Positions 1-9,348 are shown, counted from the first letter of the stretch. The stretch: DNA of 64,000 bases from Microbacterium thalassium (GCF_014208045.1 NZ_JACHML010000001.1:992001-1056000), one strand, 5' to 3'. Notes: generated by a model not told the origin, from the sequence alone. Made by a program: numbers and translations.

Positions 1-844
<844 letters not shown>

Positions 845-863
845 CCGGCGGGACCGGCTGACG

Positions 864-896
864 CGAAGGGGGCGGATGCTGCATCCGCCCCCTTCG
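864..896 (+). terminator. Strong hairpin terminator after the first demethylase gene
   Basis: A perfect 15-bp inverted repeat (CGAAGGGGGCGGATG and its complement) with a 3-nt loop starts 20 nt after the stop codon of the upstream gene. It lacks a clear T-tract, as is common in high-GC actinobacteria. Confidence 0.75.
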
Positions 897-984
897 TCGT
901 GCGCGCGGAGTGCGCGCAGATCGGCCTCCTGCCCGCCGGAAGGACGCATTCCGAGCGGGGGTGCGGCGGGTCAGACTATGGGCC

Positions 985-2586
985 ATGCGTGCCCACTACG
1001 CCGATGTATGGCAGGCGGTCGCCCGAGCCGTGCCCGATCGCTTCGCGATCCGCACCCAGGACGACGCCTGGACCTATGAGCGCTTCGCGCGCGAGGCGGG
1101 GTCGCTCGCCGCGACCCTGCAGCGTCAGGGCATCCGCTCCGGCGACGCCGTCGCGATGCTGCTGCACAACCGCCCCGAGTTCCTGATCACGCTGTTCGCG
1201 TGCCTGGCGACCGGCATCACGCCGGTGCCCCTGAACTTCCGGCTGCGCGCCGGCGAGATCACGGCGCTCCTGGACGACTCCGGCGCCGAGGCGCTGCTGT
1301 ATCCGACCTCGCTCGCTTCGGTGGCGGGACCGGCGGCCGCGGAGGCCGCCGACGACATCCTGCTCATCTCGATCCCCGACGACGAGACCGAGCCGCTGCC
1401 GGGCACCGCATGGGCGGATGCCGTCGCCGGCGACGAGCCGCTGCCGGCGGCCGCGCCCGACGACGCCGAGCTGTGGATCTACACCGGCGGGACGACCGGG
1501 CGGCCCAAGGCGGTGCGCTGGGACGAGCGGGATCTGTTCGTGGCGCAGATGGTGCCCACCTATTCGCTGACCGACGTGCCCTGGCCGGAGACCGTCGACG
1601 ACGCCGCGCGGATCGCGGCGGATCCGTCGACGCCCCGGATCGTCAACCTGCCGCTCGCGCCCTTCATGCACGGCACGGCGCTGACGACCTCGATGAACAC
1701 GCTGACACTCGGCGGCACGGTGCTCGTGACCTCGTCCGCGCGCCTGGACGCCGAGGCGGCCGTACGGTTCGCGAACGACGAGGGTGCGACGCGCATCATC
1801 GTCGCCGGCGACGCCGTCGCGATCCCGCTGGTCGAGGCCGCGAACCGCCTGGGGGTCGGCCTGCCGACCGTGACGTCGGTCATGAGCTCGGGCATGCGGT
1901 TCAGCCCCGAGACGAAGCGGCGCCTGCACGAGCTGGGAGACCTGTCGATCTTCGACCTGCTCGCCTCGACCGAAGGAGGCGTGTTCGCGGCCACGACGAC
2001 GACGTGCGTCGAGGACCTTCCCGGGCGCCCCAAGCTGTTCCCCACGGCAGTGGTCCTCGACGACCAGCAGCGCGAGATCCAGGACCGCCCGGGAGCCCTC
2101 GGCGTGCTCGCGCAGCGCGGCGCCCTGCCGCTGGGCTACCACCGCGATCACGAGAAGACGCGGGCGACGTTCCCCGTCATCGGCGGCATCCGCCATGTCG
2201 TCCCCGGCGACTGGGTGCGCGTCGAGGACGACCGGCACATCGAGTTCCTCGGCCGCGGCAGCGGTGTCATCAACACCGGCGGCGAGAAGGTGTATCCGCT
2301 CGACGTCGAAGAGGCGCTGCTGACGCATCCGGCGGTGGCCGACGTCGTCGTGCTCGGGGTGCCCGATCCGCGCTTCGGCGAGATCGTGACCGCCGTCGTG
2401 CAGCGCGCGGCCGACGTCACCGCCGACGAGCTGATGGCGCACGTCGACACGATGCTCGCCGGCTACAAGCGCCCGCGGCACATCGTGTTCCGCGCGTCGC
2501 TCGACCGCACCCCGACCGGCAAGGTCGACATCGGGCGGATGCGCGAAGAGGTGGTCGCCGACCGCAGCGCGGGCGCCGTCCGCTGA
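985..2586 (+). CDS. AMP-dependent acyl/aryl-CoA synthetase
   Basis: This adenylate-forming enzyme (ANL superfamily, 533 aa) would activate a carboxylic acid to its CoA thioester through an acyl-AMP. The phosphate-binding loop TGGTTGRPK lies near residue 166. The GDWVRV and TGGEKVYP segments of the C-terminal hinge region follow near residue 410, and the catalytic Lys sits in PTGKVD near residue 510. ATG 985 is chosen because the adenylation domain starts directly after it. GTG 961 is in frame, but neither start has a clear ribosome binding site. A GACTAT -10-like hexamer ends 5 nt before 985, so the mRNA may be leaderless. The gene stands alone between a terminator and a gene remnant. The acid is unknown; a phenylpropanoid or fatty acid would fit the neighbourhood. 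Confidence 0.85.
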   Translation: MRAHYADVWQAVARAVPDRFAIRTQDDAWTYERFAREAGSLAATLQRQGIRSGDAVAMLLHNRPEFLITLFACLATGITPVPLNFRLRAGEITALLDDSGAEALLYPTSLASVAGPAAAEAADDILLISIPDDETEPLPGTAWADAVAGDEPLPAAAPDDAELWIYTGGTTGRPKAVRWDERDLFVAQMVPTYSLTDVPWPETVDDAARIAADPSTPRIVNLPLAPFMHGTALTTSMNTLTLGGTVLVTSSARLDAEAAVRFANDEGATRIIVAGDAVAIPLVEAANRLGVGLPTVTSVMSSGMRFSPETKRRLHELGDLSIFDLLASTEGGVFAATTTTCVEDLPGRPKLFPTAVVLDDQQREIQDRPGALGVLAQRGALPLGYHRDHEKTRATFPVIGGIRHVVPGDWVRVEDDRHIEFLGRGSGVINTGGEKVYPLDVEEALLTHPAVADVVVLGVPDPRFGEIVTAVVQRAADVTADELMAHVDTMLAGYKRPRHIVFRASLDRTPTGKVDIGRMREEVVADRSAGAVR

Positions 2587-2594
2587 CGGGCGGG

Positions 2595-2663
2595 TCAGCG
2601 GGGCGGGTCGAGCAGCACCTTGATGGCGCGACGCTCGTCCATCGCCTTGTACCCCTCGGCCTC
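2595..2663 (-). pseudogene. Remnant: C-terminal 22 residues of a Zn-dependent alcohol dehydrogenase
   Basis: Read on the minus strand this short stretch encodes EAEGYKAMDERRAIKVLLDP, ends in PPR and has a proper TGA stop. That is the usual C-terminus of medium-chain Zn alcohol or formaldehyde dehydrogenases (GYxAMDxRxAIKVLL). The frame breaks at a stop codon about eight codons further upstream and nothing else of the gene is present. I read it as the tail of a deleted dehydrogenase gene left between the acyl-CoA synthetase and the esterase. Confidence 0.6.
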
Positions 2664-2749
2664 TATTCCGCCGAGGCGGGGTCAGTACGAGGGGCGCTGA
2701 GCGGGCGAGCGGGCGCACCCGCCCAGAGGCCGCCAGACCGAGGCTGTCC

Positions 2750-3673
2750 TCAGCGCTCGCCCGGCTCCAGCGCGTCGCGGAGCCAGTCCCGGGCGCTCCG
2801 GAAGAGAGCGCGCGCCATCTCGCTGCCTGGTGCCCACGCCTCGAAGCCGTGGGGAGCGCCGCGGACGGTCTCGAACGTGACATCGACGCCCGCGGAGCGG
2901 AGCCGCTCGGCGTACCGGCGGTCCTCGTCGTAGAACAGCTCGATGTCGGAGGAGTAGAGCCACGTGCGCGGCAGGCCGGCGAGGTCGGTCCGCCGCGCGG
3001 CGGCGGCGTAGGGCGGCAGTTCGTCCGCCCCGACGCGGTCGCCGAGGTACGACGTCCAGCCGACCCGATTGGCGCGGTTGCTCCACACCAGGTGGTCCTC
3101 GGCATCGAGGTCGCGCCGGGCCGCGGTGCGGTCGTCGAGCATCGGGCAGAACAGCCACTGGGCCGAGACCTGTGTGCCCTCGTCGTGCAGGCGCTGCACG
3201 AGTGCGGCGGCGAGACCGCCGCCCGCGCTCTGCCCGCCGATCGCGATTCGCGCGGGGTCGACGCCGAGTTCGGACGCCGACGCCAGCAGCCACGCGAATG
3301 CCGCAGCCGCGTCATCGATCGCGGCCGGGAACGGATGCCGCGGCGCGAGGCGATAGTCGACCGAGACCACGACCGCTCCGGTGTCGCGCGCGGTCTTGCC
3401 GCACGGCACGTCGTCGATCGCCGCCGAGCCGATGACGAGTCCGCCGCCGTGGATCCACAGCAGCCCGGCTCCCGAAGTGGACGGCGGTGTGTAGACGCGC
3501 AGGCGGATGCCGTCGTGGCGCTCGATCCGTCGGCGGACTCCCTCGACGGTCCGACCTGGCGCGAGTCTCGTCAGCGTCGCCGCGGACCACAGCCCCAGTC
3601 TGCTCTCGAGGCGGAACGCGGGCGCGCGCCGCGCAGCCTCACGCAGGCTCGGGTCGACGACATCGATGTCCAC
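2750..3673 (-). CDS. Alpha/beta hydrolase of the hormone-sensitive-lipase (HSL) esterase family
   Basis: This 307-aa carboxylesterase carries the HSL-family oxyanion motif HGGG near residue 80, the nucleophile elbow GQSAGG near residue 155 and a late catalytic His in GAPHGFE near residue 275. Such enzymes hydrolyse short-chain or aryl esters in the cytoplasm. The GTG start is fixed by AAGGAGG 7 nt upstream. There is no signal peptide. It is followed on its 3' side by the dehydrogenase remnant. In this setting it could release a phenolic acid from an ester, but the family is broad and the substrate is open. Confidence 0.85.
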   Translation of the reverse strand: MDIDVVDPSLREAARRAPAFRLESRLGLWSAATLTRLAPGRTVEGVRRRIERHDGIRLRVYTPPSTSGAGLLWIHGGGLVIGSAAIDDVPCGKTARDTGAVVVSVDYRLAPRHPFPAAIDDAAAAFAWLLASASELGVDPARIAIGGQSAGGGLAAALVQRLHDEGTQVSAQWLFCPMLDDRTAARRDLDAEDHLVWSNRANRVGWTSYLGDRVGADELPPYAAAARRTDLAGLPRTWLYSSDIELFYDEDRRYAERLRSAGVDVTFETVRGAPHGFEAWAPGSEMARALFRSARDWLRDALEPGER

Positions 3674-3687
3674 GGACGGTCCTCCTT

Positions 3688-3789
3688 CGGCTCGCCGTCG
3701 TGGGCGAGTATGCCACCCGCTCGGAGCGCGACATGCACCTGTCCGAGAAGATGCTCGGCATGCTGCACGGCGGCAAGCACAAGGGCTGA
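3688..3789 (+). pseudogene. Possible 3' remnant of an unidentified gene
   Basis: This plus-strand frame encodes RLAVVGEYATRSERDMHLSE, continues to GGKHKG and ends in TGA. In 33 codons only one has A or T at the third position, which is the codon bias of real genes here. It has no start codon or ribosome binding site of its own. It begins abruptly beside the divergent esterase promoter. I cannot name the parent family. A second gene tail so close to the dehydrogenase remnant suggests a past deletion or rearrangement. Confidence 0.4.
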
Positions 3790-3795
3790 GCGGCC

Positions 3796-5007
3796 TCACT
3801 CCACGCCGATGGACGCGCGCACCAGGGTTCCGACTCGGGCGCGCGTCTCCGGCGCGCCGTCGAACCGCACCGTACGGCCCACGTCGACCACGACGGTGAG
3901 TCCCGCGTGGACGAGGAACCGCGCGGCGCTCGCCGACCGGTCGGGGCGCACGTCCTGCAGCAGGGCAACCCATTCGTCGACGTGGTCGCGCTGGATCGCC
4001 TGCAGTCGGGTCTGGTCGACCTTGTCGAGGGCGCCGACGTCCGAGAAGTAGACGCTGACCAGCTCGTGGTGCACGAAGCTGTAGTCCACGTACGAGTCGA
4101 CGAGACGGCTCAGCGCCTCGCCCGAGGACCCGGCCGACGCCAGGGCGCCGGCCGCGGTCGCGCTCAGCCGCTCGGCCGCGCGCACGCACGCCTCGAGGAG
4201 GATCTCGGACTTGCTGGCGAAGTGTCGGTAGAACCCCGAGGCGGTGATGCCGACGGCGGCGCTGATGTCCTCGACCGACGTCTCGTGATACCCGCGGTGA
4301 TAGAACAGCGAGATCGACTCGCGGATCATCGTCTCGCGCTTGGCCGAGCTGGTCAGTCCCGTCTCGGCGACGAACGGCGCGTCGGCCGGCGCCGGAAGGT
4401 CCGCCGCGAGGATCCGGTCGGCGCTCGCGATCAGGAGCTCGGTCATCGGCTTCTGGGCCATCGTCGTGCGGTGGGTCGTGATGCTCGCGACGACGCTCAG
4501 GGCGGCGGTCGCGAGCATGTCGGCATCCGCTTCGTCGAGTTCAGGGCGCAGCATCTCGAGGGGGCGGCGGATGCTGGCGCGCAGCCGCGCGAACTCGTCG
4601 CGCAGCCGGTCGCGCTCGGGGCGCTCGAGGTAGCGCCCCTCCCAGCGGTACAGCCCGCCGGTCCGTCGGTTCTCGATCGTCTTGGCGATGATGGCGTTCA
4701 GCAGCGCGTCCAGCCGTTCGCGCGCGGTGTCGGGTTCCTCGGGGACCTCGACGGCGTCGGTCGCCTCGATGAGCCCGTGGGCCAGGCGCTGGGCGGCGTC
4801 GACGAACAGGGCGTACTTGTTGGGGAAATGGCGGTATAGCGCCGGAGCCGAGATGCCGACGGCGTCGGCGACGTCGCTCAGGCTCACCTGGTGATAGCCG
4901 CGCTCCGAGAAGGCCAGCGCCGCCGCCATGGCGATGTGCTGGCGCCGGTCCTTCGGCCGCGTTCGGGGCGGCGCGGCCGGCGCGGACTTCGCGATTGTCG
5001 GTGCCAT
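3796..5007 (-). CDS. Tandem TetR-family regulator (two TetR modules in one chain)
   Basis: This 403-aa protein carries two complete TetR helix-turn-helix units. The first, about residues 20-68, includes VADAVGISAPALYRHFPNK. The second, about residues 222-270, includes ISAAVGITASGFYRHFASK. Each is followed by its own helical ligand-binding region, so one chain may mimic a TetR dimer. Single TetR proteins are near 200 aa. ATG 5007 is preferred; GTG 5028 would add seven residues and neither has a strong ribosome binding site. Two perfect palindromes lie 37-75 bp upstream, as expected for autoregulation. It diverges from the flavin hydroxylase at 5301, which it may also control. The ligand is unknown. 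Confidence 0.85.
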   Translation of the reverse strand: MAPTIAKSAPAAPPRTRPKDRRQHIAMAAALAFSERGYHQVSLSDVADAVGISAPALYRHFPNKYALFVDAAQRLAHGLIEATDAVEVPEEPDTARERLDALLNAIIAKTIENRRTGGLYRWEGRYLERPERDRLRDEFARLRASIRRPLEMLRPELDEADADMLATAALSVVASITTHRTTMAQKPMTELLIASADRILAADLPAPADAPFVAETGLTSSAKRETMIRESISLFYHRGYHETSVEDISAAVGITASGFYRHFASKSEILLEACVRAAERLSATAAGALASAGSSGEALSRLVDSYVDYSFVHHELVSVYFSDVGALDKVDQTRLQAIQRDHVDEWVALLQDVRPDRSASAARFLVHAGLTVVVDVGRTVRFDGAPETRARVGTLVRASIGVE

Positions 5008-5043
5008 TTCGTCAGCGTACTCCGCCACGAATGGAGGAATTGC

Positions 5044-5059
5044 GTGAATTGAAATTCAC
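5044..5059. promoter_or_regulatory. Perfect 7-2-7 palindrome, likely TetR operator
   Basis: GTGAATT-GA-AATTCAC is a perfect inverted repeat in an AT-rich patch 37 bp upstream of the tandem TetR start. Its size and place fit an autoregulatory TetR operator. Confidence 0.55.
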
Positions 5060-5060
5060 A

Positions 5061-5081
5061 AAGCTCGTGATATCCGAGCTT
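5061..5081. promoter_or_regulatory. Perfect 7-7-7 palindrome next to the first
   Basis: AAGCTCG-TGATATC-CGAGCTT is a second, different perfect inverted repeat one base after the first. Two unlike palindromes side by side could match the two unlike DNA-binding modules of the tandem TetR protein. That link is inference. Confidence 0.45.
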
Positions 5082-5227
5082 CCAGGGTCATGCTCGAACG
5101 ACTCCCGCGCACCGCTCGCCCGCTCGTGGGCGTGGATGCAGTTCACTTCCCGCATCCAGCGGGTGCTCGTTCTGGTCGAGAGCGCCGACGCGGGGCAGGA
5201 GGCAACAGAGGCGTCGGGAAGACGCAC

Positions 5228-5255
5228 TTGAAATCGTTGGGGTACTGAGTATATT
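5228..5255 (+). promoter_or_regulatory. Sigma70-type promoter of the flavin hydroxylase gene
   Basis: TTGAAA (5228-5233) and TATATT (5250-5255) are separated by 16 bp, 45 bp upstream of the ATG. A GCCGA-gag-TCGGC inverted repeat at 5266-5278 lies just downstream and could be a MarR or TetR site. Confidence 0.6.
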
Positions 5256-5300
5256 CTGTCTTCGTGCCGAGAGTCGGCGCGGATCGAGGGAGATTCAGCC

Positions 5301-7211
5301 ATGCAGTTCTACCGAGACGGCTACCGCCCGGGTGACCCGGACATCCACCCCGCAGCGCCCGAGGCGCTCGCCCGCCCCGCGGGGCTTCCCGACGAGCTCG
5401 ACGTGCTCATCGTCGGAACAGGGCCTGCCGGCACCGTGCTCGCCGCCCAGCTCGCGGCGTTCCCCGGCATCCGCACCGGCATCGTCGAGCGGCGCGAGAC
5501 ACCCTTGGAGCTCGGGCACGCGGACGGCGTCGCGGTGCGCACGGTCGAGATGTTCCAGACGTTCGGCCTCGCTGACGCGCTCGTGCGCGAGGCGTACTGG
5601 GTCAACGAGGTGCGGTTCTGGGGGCCGAGCGAGAAGGACCGCTCGAACATCGTCCGCACCGGGTGGGTGCAGGACACCCCCGACGGCCTGAGCGAGTTCC
5701 CGCACGTCATCGTCAACCAGGCGCGCATGCAGCAGTACCTCCTCGACCACGCGGCGAAGTCGGCGAGCCGGCTGACCGCCGACTACGGCATCGAGTTCGT
5801 GACCCTCACCGTCGGCGACGGCGAGCACCCCGTCGAGGTGACCCTGCGTCACGTCGCGGGCGAGCAGGCCGGTGAGAAGTTCACCGTGCGCGCGAAGTAC
5901 GTGGTGGGCTGCGACGGCGCGCGCAGCAACGTGCGCCGCGCGATCGGGCGCGAGCTGAAGGGGGACGCGGCGAACCACGCGTGGGGCGTCATGGACGTGC
6001 TCGCGAACACCGACTTCCCGGACTGGCGCACCAAGAACGTCATCCAGTCGGCGGGCAAGGGGAGCCTGCTGATGATCCCGCGCGAGGGCGGCAACATGGT
6101 GCGCCTGTACGTCGACCTCGGCGAGGTCCCCGCCGGCGACACCGAGATCCGCAAGACGACGGTCGAGCAGCTCACCGAGGTCGCCAACGCGATCCTGCAC
6201 CCGTACTCGATCGACGTTCGCTCGGTCGCCTGGTCGTCGGTCTACGAGGTCGGTCAGCGCGTGACGGACCGCTTCGACGACGTCCCCGACGAGCTCGTGG
6301 GCACCCGGCGTCCGCATGTCTTCATCGCGGGCGACGCGTGCCACACCCACTCCGCCAAGGCGGGTCAGGGCATGAACGTGTCGATGATGGACGCCTTCAA
6401 CCTCGGCTGGAAGCTCGTGGCCGTCCTCGAGGGCCGCTCGGACGAGTCGCTGCTGGACACCTACTCGGCAGAGCGCCAGTCGGTCGCCCAGGACCTCATC
6501 GACTTCGACCGGTTCTGGTCCGCCTTCATCGCGCAGCCCACCCTCGATCCGGCCCACCCCGAGCTCGGAGGTGTGACGACCGAGGAGATGCAGTCCGAGT
6601 TCGCGCGACAGGGTCGCTACACGGCGGGCCTGGCGACGAAGTACCGGCCGTCGACCCTCACGGGGGAGGACACCCACCAGGCGCTGGCCCAGGGCTTCGA
6701 GATCGGGACCCGCTTCCACTCGGCGCCGGTCGTGCGCGTGGCCGACGCGAGGCGGATGCAGCTCGGGCACGCGCACGTCGCGGACGCCCGGTGGCGGCTC
6801 TACGCGTTCGGTGACAAGGGCGGATCGGCGCTGCAGGACTTCGCCCGCTGGCTGAGCGACGACCCGGAGTCGCCGGTGTGGCGGTTCCGTGTCCGCGACG
6901 CCGACGTCGACAGCGTCTTCGACGTGCACGGCGTCTTCCGTGTCGGCCACCACAACGTCGACATCGCCGCGGTGCCCGAGATCCTGCGTCCGCACTCCGG
7001 GCCGTTCGGCCTGCAGGACTGGGAGAAGGTGTGGGCGATCGACCCGAGCGACGACATCTTCGACGCCCGGGGCATCGCCGAAGACGGCGCGATCGTGATC
7101 GTGCGCCCGGATCAGTACATCGCCCACGTGCTGCCGCTGACCGCGCGCGCCGAGCTGACGCAGTTCTTCGAGGGGGTCTTCGTCGAACGCCGCGCCGCGG
7201 CTCTGCGATGA
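5301..7211 (+). CDS. FAD-dependent aromatic hydroxylase, likely 3-hydroxybenzoate 4-monooxygenase (MobA-like)
   Basis: This group A flavoprotein monooxygenase (636 aa) has a PHBH-like FAD domain and a C-terminal thioredoxin-like domain as in phenol 2-monooxygenase. It shows the dinucleotide motif IVGTGPAG near residue 37, the DG motif CDGARSN near 203 and the GD motif GDACHTHSAKAGQGMN near 343. Length and architecture match 3-hydroxybenzoate 4-monooxygenase, which uses NADPH and O2 to make protocatechuate. The directly following MarR gene resembles the MobA-MobR arrangement. A good ribosome binding site (GAGGGAG) precedes the ATG. Phenol 2-monooxygenase or a related hydroxylase is the main alternative. 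Confidence 0.8.
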   Translation: MQFYRDGYRPGDPDIHPAAPEALARPAGLPDELDVLIVGTGPAGTVLAAQLAAFPGIRTGIVERRETPLELGHADGVAVRTVEMFQTFGLADALVREAYWVNEVRFWGPSEKDRSNIVRTGWVQDTPDGLSEFPHVIVNQARMQQYLLDHAAKSASRLTADYGIEFVTLTVGDGEHPVEVTLRHVAGEQAGEKFTVRAKYVVGCDGARSNVRRAIGRELKGDAANHAWGVMDVLANTDFPDWRTKNVIQSAGKGSLLMIPREGGNMVRLYVDLGEVPAGDTEIRKTTVEQLTEVANAILHPYSIDVRSVAWSSVYEVGQRVTDRFDDVPDELVGTRRPHVFIAGDACHTHSAKAGQGMNVSMMDAFNLGWKLVAVLEGRSDESLLDTYSAERQSVAQDLIDFDRFWSAFIAQPTLDPAHPELGGVTTEEMQSEFARQGRYTAGLATKYRPSTLTGEDTHQALAQGFEIGTRFHSAPVVRVADARRMQLGHAHVADARWRLYAFGDKGGSALQDFARWLSDDPESPVWRFRVRDADVDSVFDVHGVFRVGHHNVDIAAVPEILRPHSGPFGLQDWEKVWAIDPSDDIFDARGIAEDGAIVIVRPDQYIAHVLPLTARAELTQFFEGVFVERRAAALR

Positions 7212-7218
7212 TCGAGCC

Positions 7219-7641
7219 GTGTTCGATCCCGATCAGGAACCGCAGCGCCACACCGGCTATCTGATCCGCCGCGCCCAGCAGGCGCACGTCGCGACGTGGG
7301 CGCGCATGGTCTCGGCCGAGATCACGAGCGTGCAGTACTCCATCCTCGTGATCCTCGACCGGCTCGGCGAGGCGAGCCAGCGCGAGCTGTGCGACGAAGT
7401 CGACCTGGATCGCTCCACCATCGCCGACCTCGTGCGGCGCATGGAGCGGCGCGGACTCGTCGCCCGCAAGCGCGACCAGGACGACGCGCGCCGGAACACC
7501 GTGACCCTCACCGAGCTCGGGCTCGCGGAGCGGCGGCGACTGGGGCCGCTCGTCGCCGCCGCCGATCGCGAGCTGACGTCGCCGCTGACTCCGGAGCAGC
7601 TCGACGCCGTGCGCGACGGCCTGCGCGCGCTCCTGGGCTAG
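7219..7641 (+). CDS. MarR-family regulator of the adjacent hydroxylase
   Basis: This 140-aa winged-helix protein has a recognition region around LCDEVDLDRSTIADLVRRME (residues about 56-75) and the basic wing RKRDQDDARRN. It starts with GTG 7 nt after the hydroxylase stop and so is in the same operon. MarR proteins of this kind, such as MobR, usually repress their operon until an aromatic acid binds. A role as 3-hydroxybenzoate sensor is inferred from position only. Its TAG stop overlaps the TAG stop of the convergent dehydrogenase gene by 3 nt. Confidence 0.8.
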   Translation: MFDPDQEPQRHTGYLIRRAQQAHVATWARMVSAEITSVQYSILVILDRLGEASQRELCDEVDLDRSTIADLVRRMERRGLVARKRDQDDARRNTVTLTELGLAERRRLGPLVAAADRELTSPLTPEQLDAVRDGLRALLG

Positions 7642-8426
7642 GAGCGGTTCGGCTCGCCCTGCGCGGAGACGATGCGCTCCAGCCACGCGAGCGTGGCGCG
7701 CGTCATGTCCGTCGGCCGGCCGGTCTCTTCGAGGAGCGCGAGCGCGTCGCGCATCTCGTGCTCGCGGCGGACGGCGTGAAGGTAGGTCCCCTCGACGAGG
7801 CGGTCGACCAGGTCGGCGCCCGACGGCCCCAGTTCGGTGGAGATCTGCCCGCGCAGCCACTCCTCGGCGCCTTCGGCGCGGGCTGCGCTCGTGCCTTCGA
7901 TCACCAGCGCGGCGAGTCCCTTCATGAAGACGCTCCGCAGCAGCTTGAGACGCGCGGCCGCGCCGGGCGGTCCGTCGACGACCGTCACCGGAGCCCCCAG
8001 CGGACCGAGGATCTCGGCTGCGCGAACCGCGCCCGACCCGCTGGCGATGAGCGGCGTGCGGTGCCCGGCGCGCATCACCGGGGCGAGGATGGCGACATCC
8101 GCCATATCGACTCCGGCCTCCTCTGCCATGCCGGCGATCTCGCGCTTGAGGTCGGGGGCGGACGTGTTCATGTCGATGTAGACGACAGGGGCGGGCGCCG
8201 CCGCGAAGACGTCGGCCGCGGCCACCCGGCTCTCGGCGGCGGTGACCAGGCTCAGCACCGCCTCGGCGCCGACGAGGGCGTCGGCGACGGTCACGGCCTC
8301 GTGGACACCCGGAACGTCCACGCGCCGGTACGGGTCGTACGCGCGCACGTGCGCGCCGGCGCCGAGCAGGCCCTCGGCGTACGCGCGCCCGGCCTCGCCG
8401 TGGCCCATGATCGCGATCGTGGTCAT
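7638..8426 (-). CDS. NAD(P)-dependent dehydrogenase, 6-phosphogluconate dehydrogenase-like with DUF1932 C-terminus
   Basis: The 262-aa protein has an N-terminal Rossmann motif IMGHGEAG near residue 5 and a C-terminal helical domain of the DUF1932 type (segment RLKLLRSVFMKGLAALVIEG). It belongs to the beta-hydroxyacid dehydrogenase superfamily. Its substrate is not predictable. The start ATG overlaps the stop of the upstream IclR gene as ATGA, so the two genes are co-transcribed and translationally coupled. Relatives occur in aromatic catabolic clusters, but I cannot assign a step. Confidence 0.75.
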   Translation of the reverse strand: MTTIAIMGHGEAGRAYAEGLLGAGAHVRAYDPYRRVDVPGVHEAVTVADALVGAEAVLSLVTAAESRVAAADVFAAAPAPVVYIDMNTSAPDLKREIAGMAEEAGVDMADVAILAPVMRAGHRTPLIASGSGAVRAAEILGPLGAPVTVVDGPPGAAARLKLLRSVFMKGLAALVIEGTSAARAEGAEEWLRGQISTELGPSGADLVDRLVEGTYLHAVRREHEMRDALALLEETGRPTDMTRATLAWLERIVSAQGEPNRS

Positions 8427-9325
8427 ACGGCGCCGGCCCATTCGCCGTGACCGTGGTGCGCGGCGACGTCGGCCGGGTGGGCCTCGAAGTACTCCAACGA
8501 CCGGCGCGACATCGACAGCAGCGGCTGGAGGCCGTGCTCGGGCGTGGGCCCGTCGCGGCCGCTGTCGGGCAGATAGGCGGTCGCGAGGTCGCGCGTGATG
8601 CCCACCGCCGCCATGCGGAGCAGCTCGATCGACGGGAGCGGGGTGGAGCCGTCGTTGGGGATGACGACGCCCATCGCGGCGTACACGCCGCCGTGCGGTC
8701 CCATGACGGGAACGGCGATGCCCCGCGACTCGAGGTGGATCTGGCCCGCCGCGACGGCGAAGCCGTCGGCGCGCACGCGCGCGAGTCGTTCCCGCAATGC
8801 CGTCCCGCCGCGGATCGTCTCGGCGGTGTGGTGCGGCCAGCCATGCGCGATGACGTCGTCGACAAGGGCGGGATCGGCGTGCGCGAGGAGCACGAGCCCG
8901 CTCGAGCTCAGCGGGAGCGGGATCCGCCCCCCGATGAGGGTCGCGTTGACGACGGCATCCCGCGTCGACATGCGCTCGATGAACAGCACGTCGCGGCCCG
9001 CCAGCACCCCCAGCTGCGCGTGCTGGCGCACCCGCGCATGCACGGCGCTGAGCCAGGGGCGTGCGAGCTCGCGCAGCCCCAGGGCTCCGGGGGTGCGCGA
9101 CGCGAACTCCCACAGGCGGATGCCGAGCCGGTACGAACGGTCGGGCATGCGCTCCAGCAGGCCCTCGCGCTCGAGCTCACCGACGAGCCGGTGCGCGGTC
9201 GAGGGCGCGAGGCCGGCGGCATCCGCGATCTCGGACAGGTTCAGGAAGGGGCGCATCGAATCGAACGACTCGAGCACGCGCAGATGCTTGTGAAGCACCG
9301 ACTCACCGGCAGACCCTCGCGCCAT
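8423..9325 (-). CDS. IclR-family transcriptional regulator
   Basis: This 300-aa protein has an N-terminal winged helix (residues about 12-70, including EIADAAGLAPSTAHRLVGEL) and a C-terminal IclR effector-binding GAF-like domain. IclR members often control aromatic-acid catabolism, for example PcaR and PobR. A perfect palindrome containing GGTTCC-N7-GGAACC lies 24 bp upstream of its ATG. The same box recurs upstream of the LigM-type gene at 9398-10783 and of the metF operon near 47400. This protein is the best candidate for the factor that binds all three. It heads a two-gene operon with the DUF1932 dehydrogenase. Confidence 0.85.
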   Translation of the reverse strand: MARGSAGESVLHKHLRVLESFDSMRPFLNLSEIADAAGLAPSTAHRLVGELEREGLLERMPDRSYRLGIRLWEFASRTPGALGLRELARPWLSAVHARVRQHAQLGVLAGRDVLFIERMSTRDAVVNATLIGGRIPLPLSSSGLVLLAHADPALVDDVIAHGWPHHTAETIRGGTALRERLARVRADGFAVAAGQIHLESRGIAVPVMGPHGGVYAAMGVVIPNDGSTPLPSIELLRMAAVGITRDLATAYLPDSGRDGPTPEHGLQPLLSMSRRSLEYFEAHPADVAAHHGHGEWAGAV

Positions 9326-9348
9326 CGCGACCTCCCCGCGTCAGCGTA

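Noticed and set aside
976..3315. Long minus-strand open frame (779 codons) opposite the acyl-CoA synthetase
   Set aside because: It is the antisense shadow of a GC-rich gene: Arg/Gly/Ala-rich, no domain signature, no ribosome binding site, and it spans several real genes.
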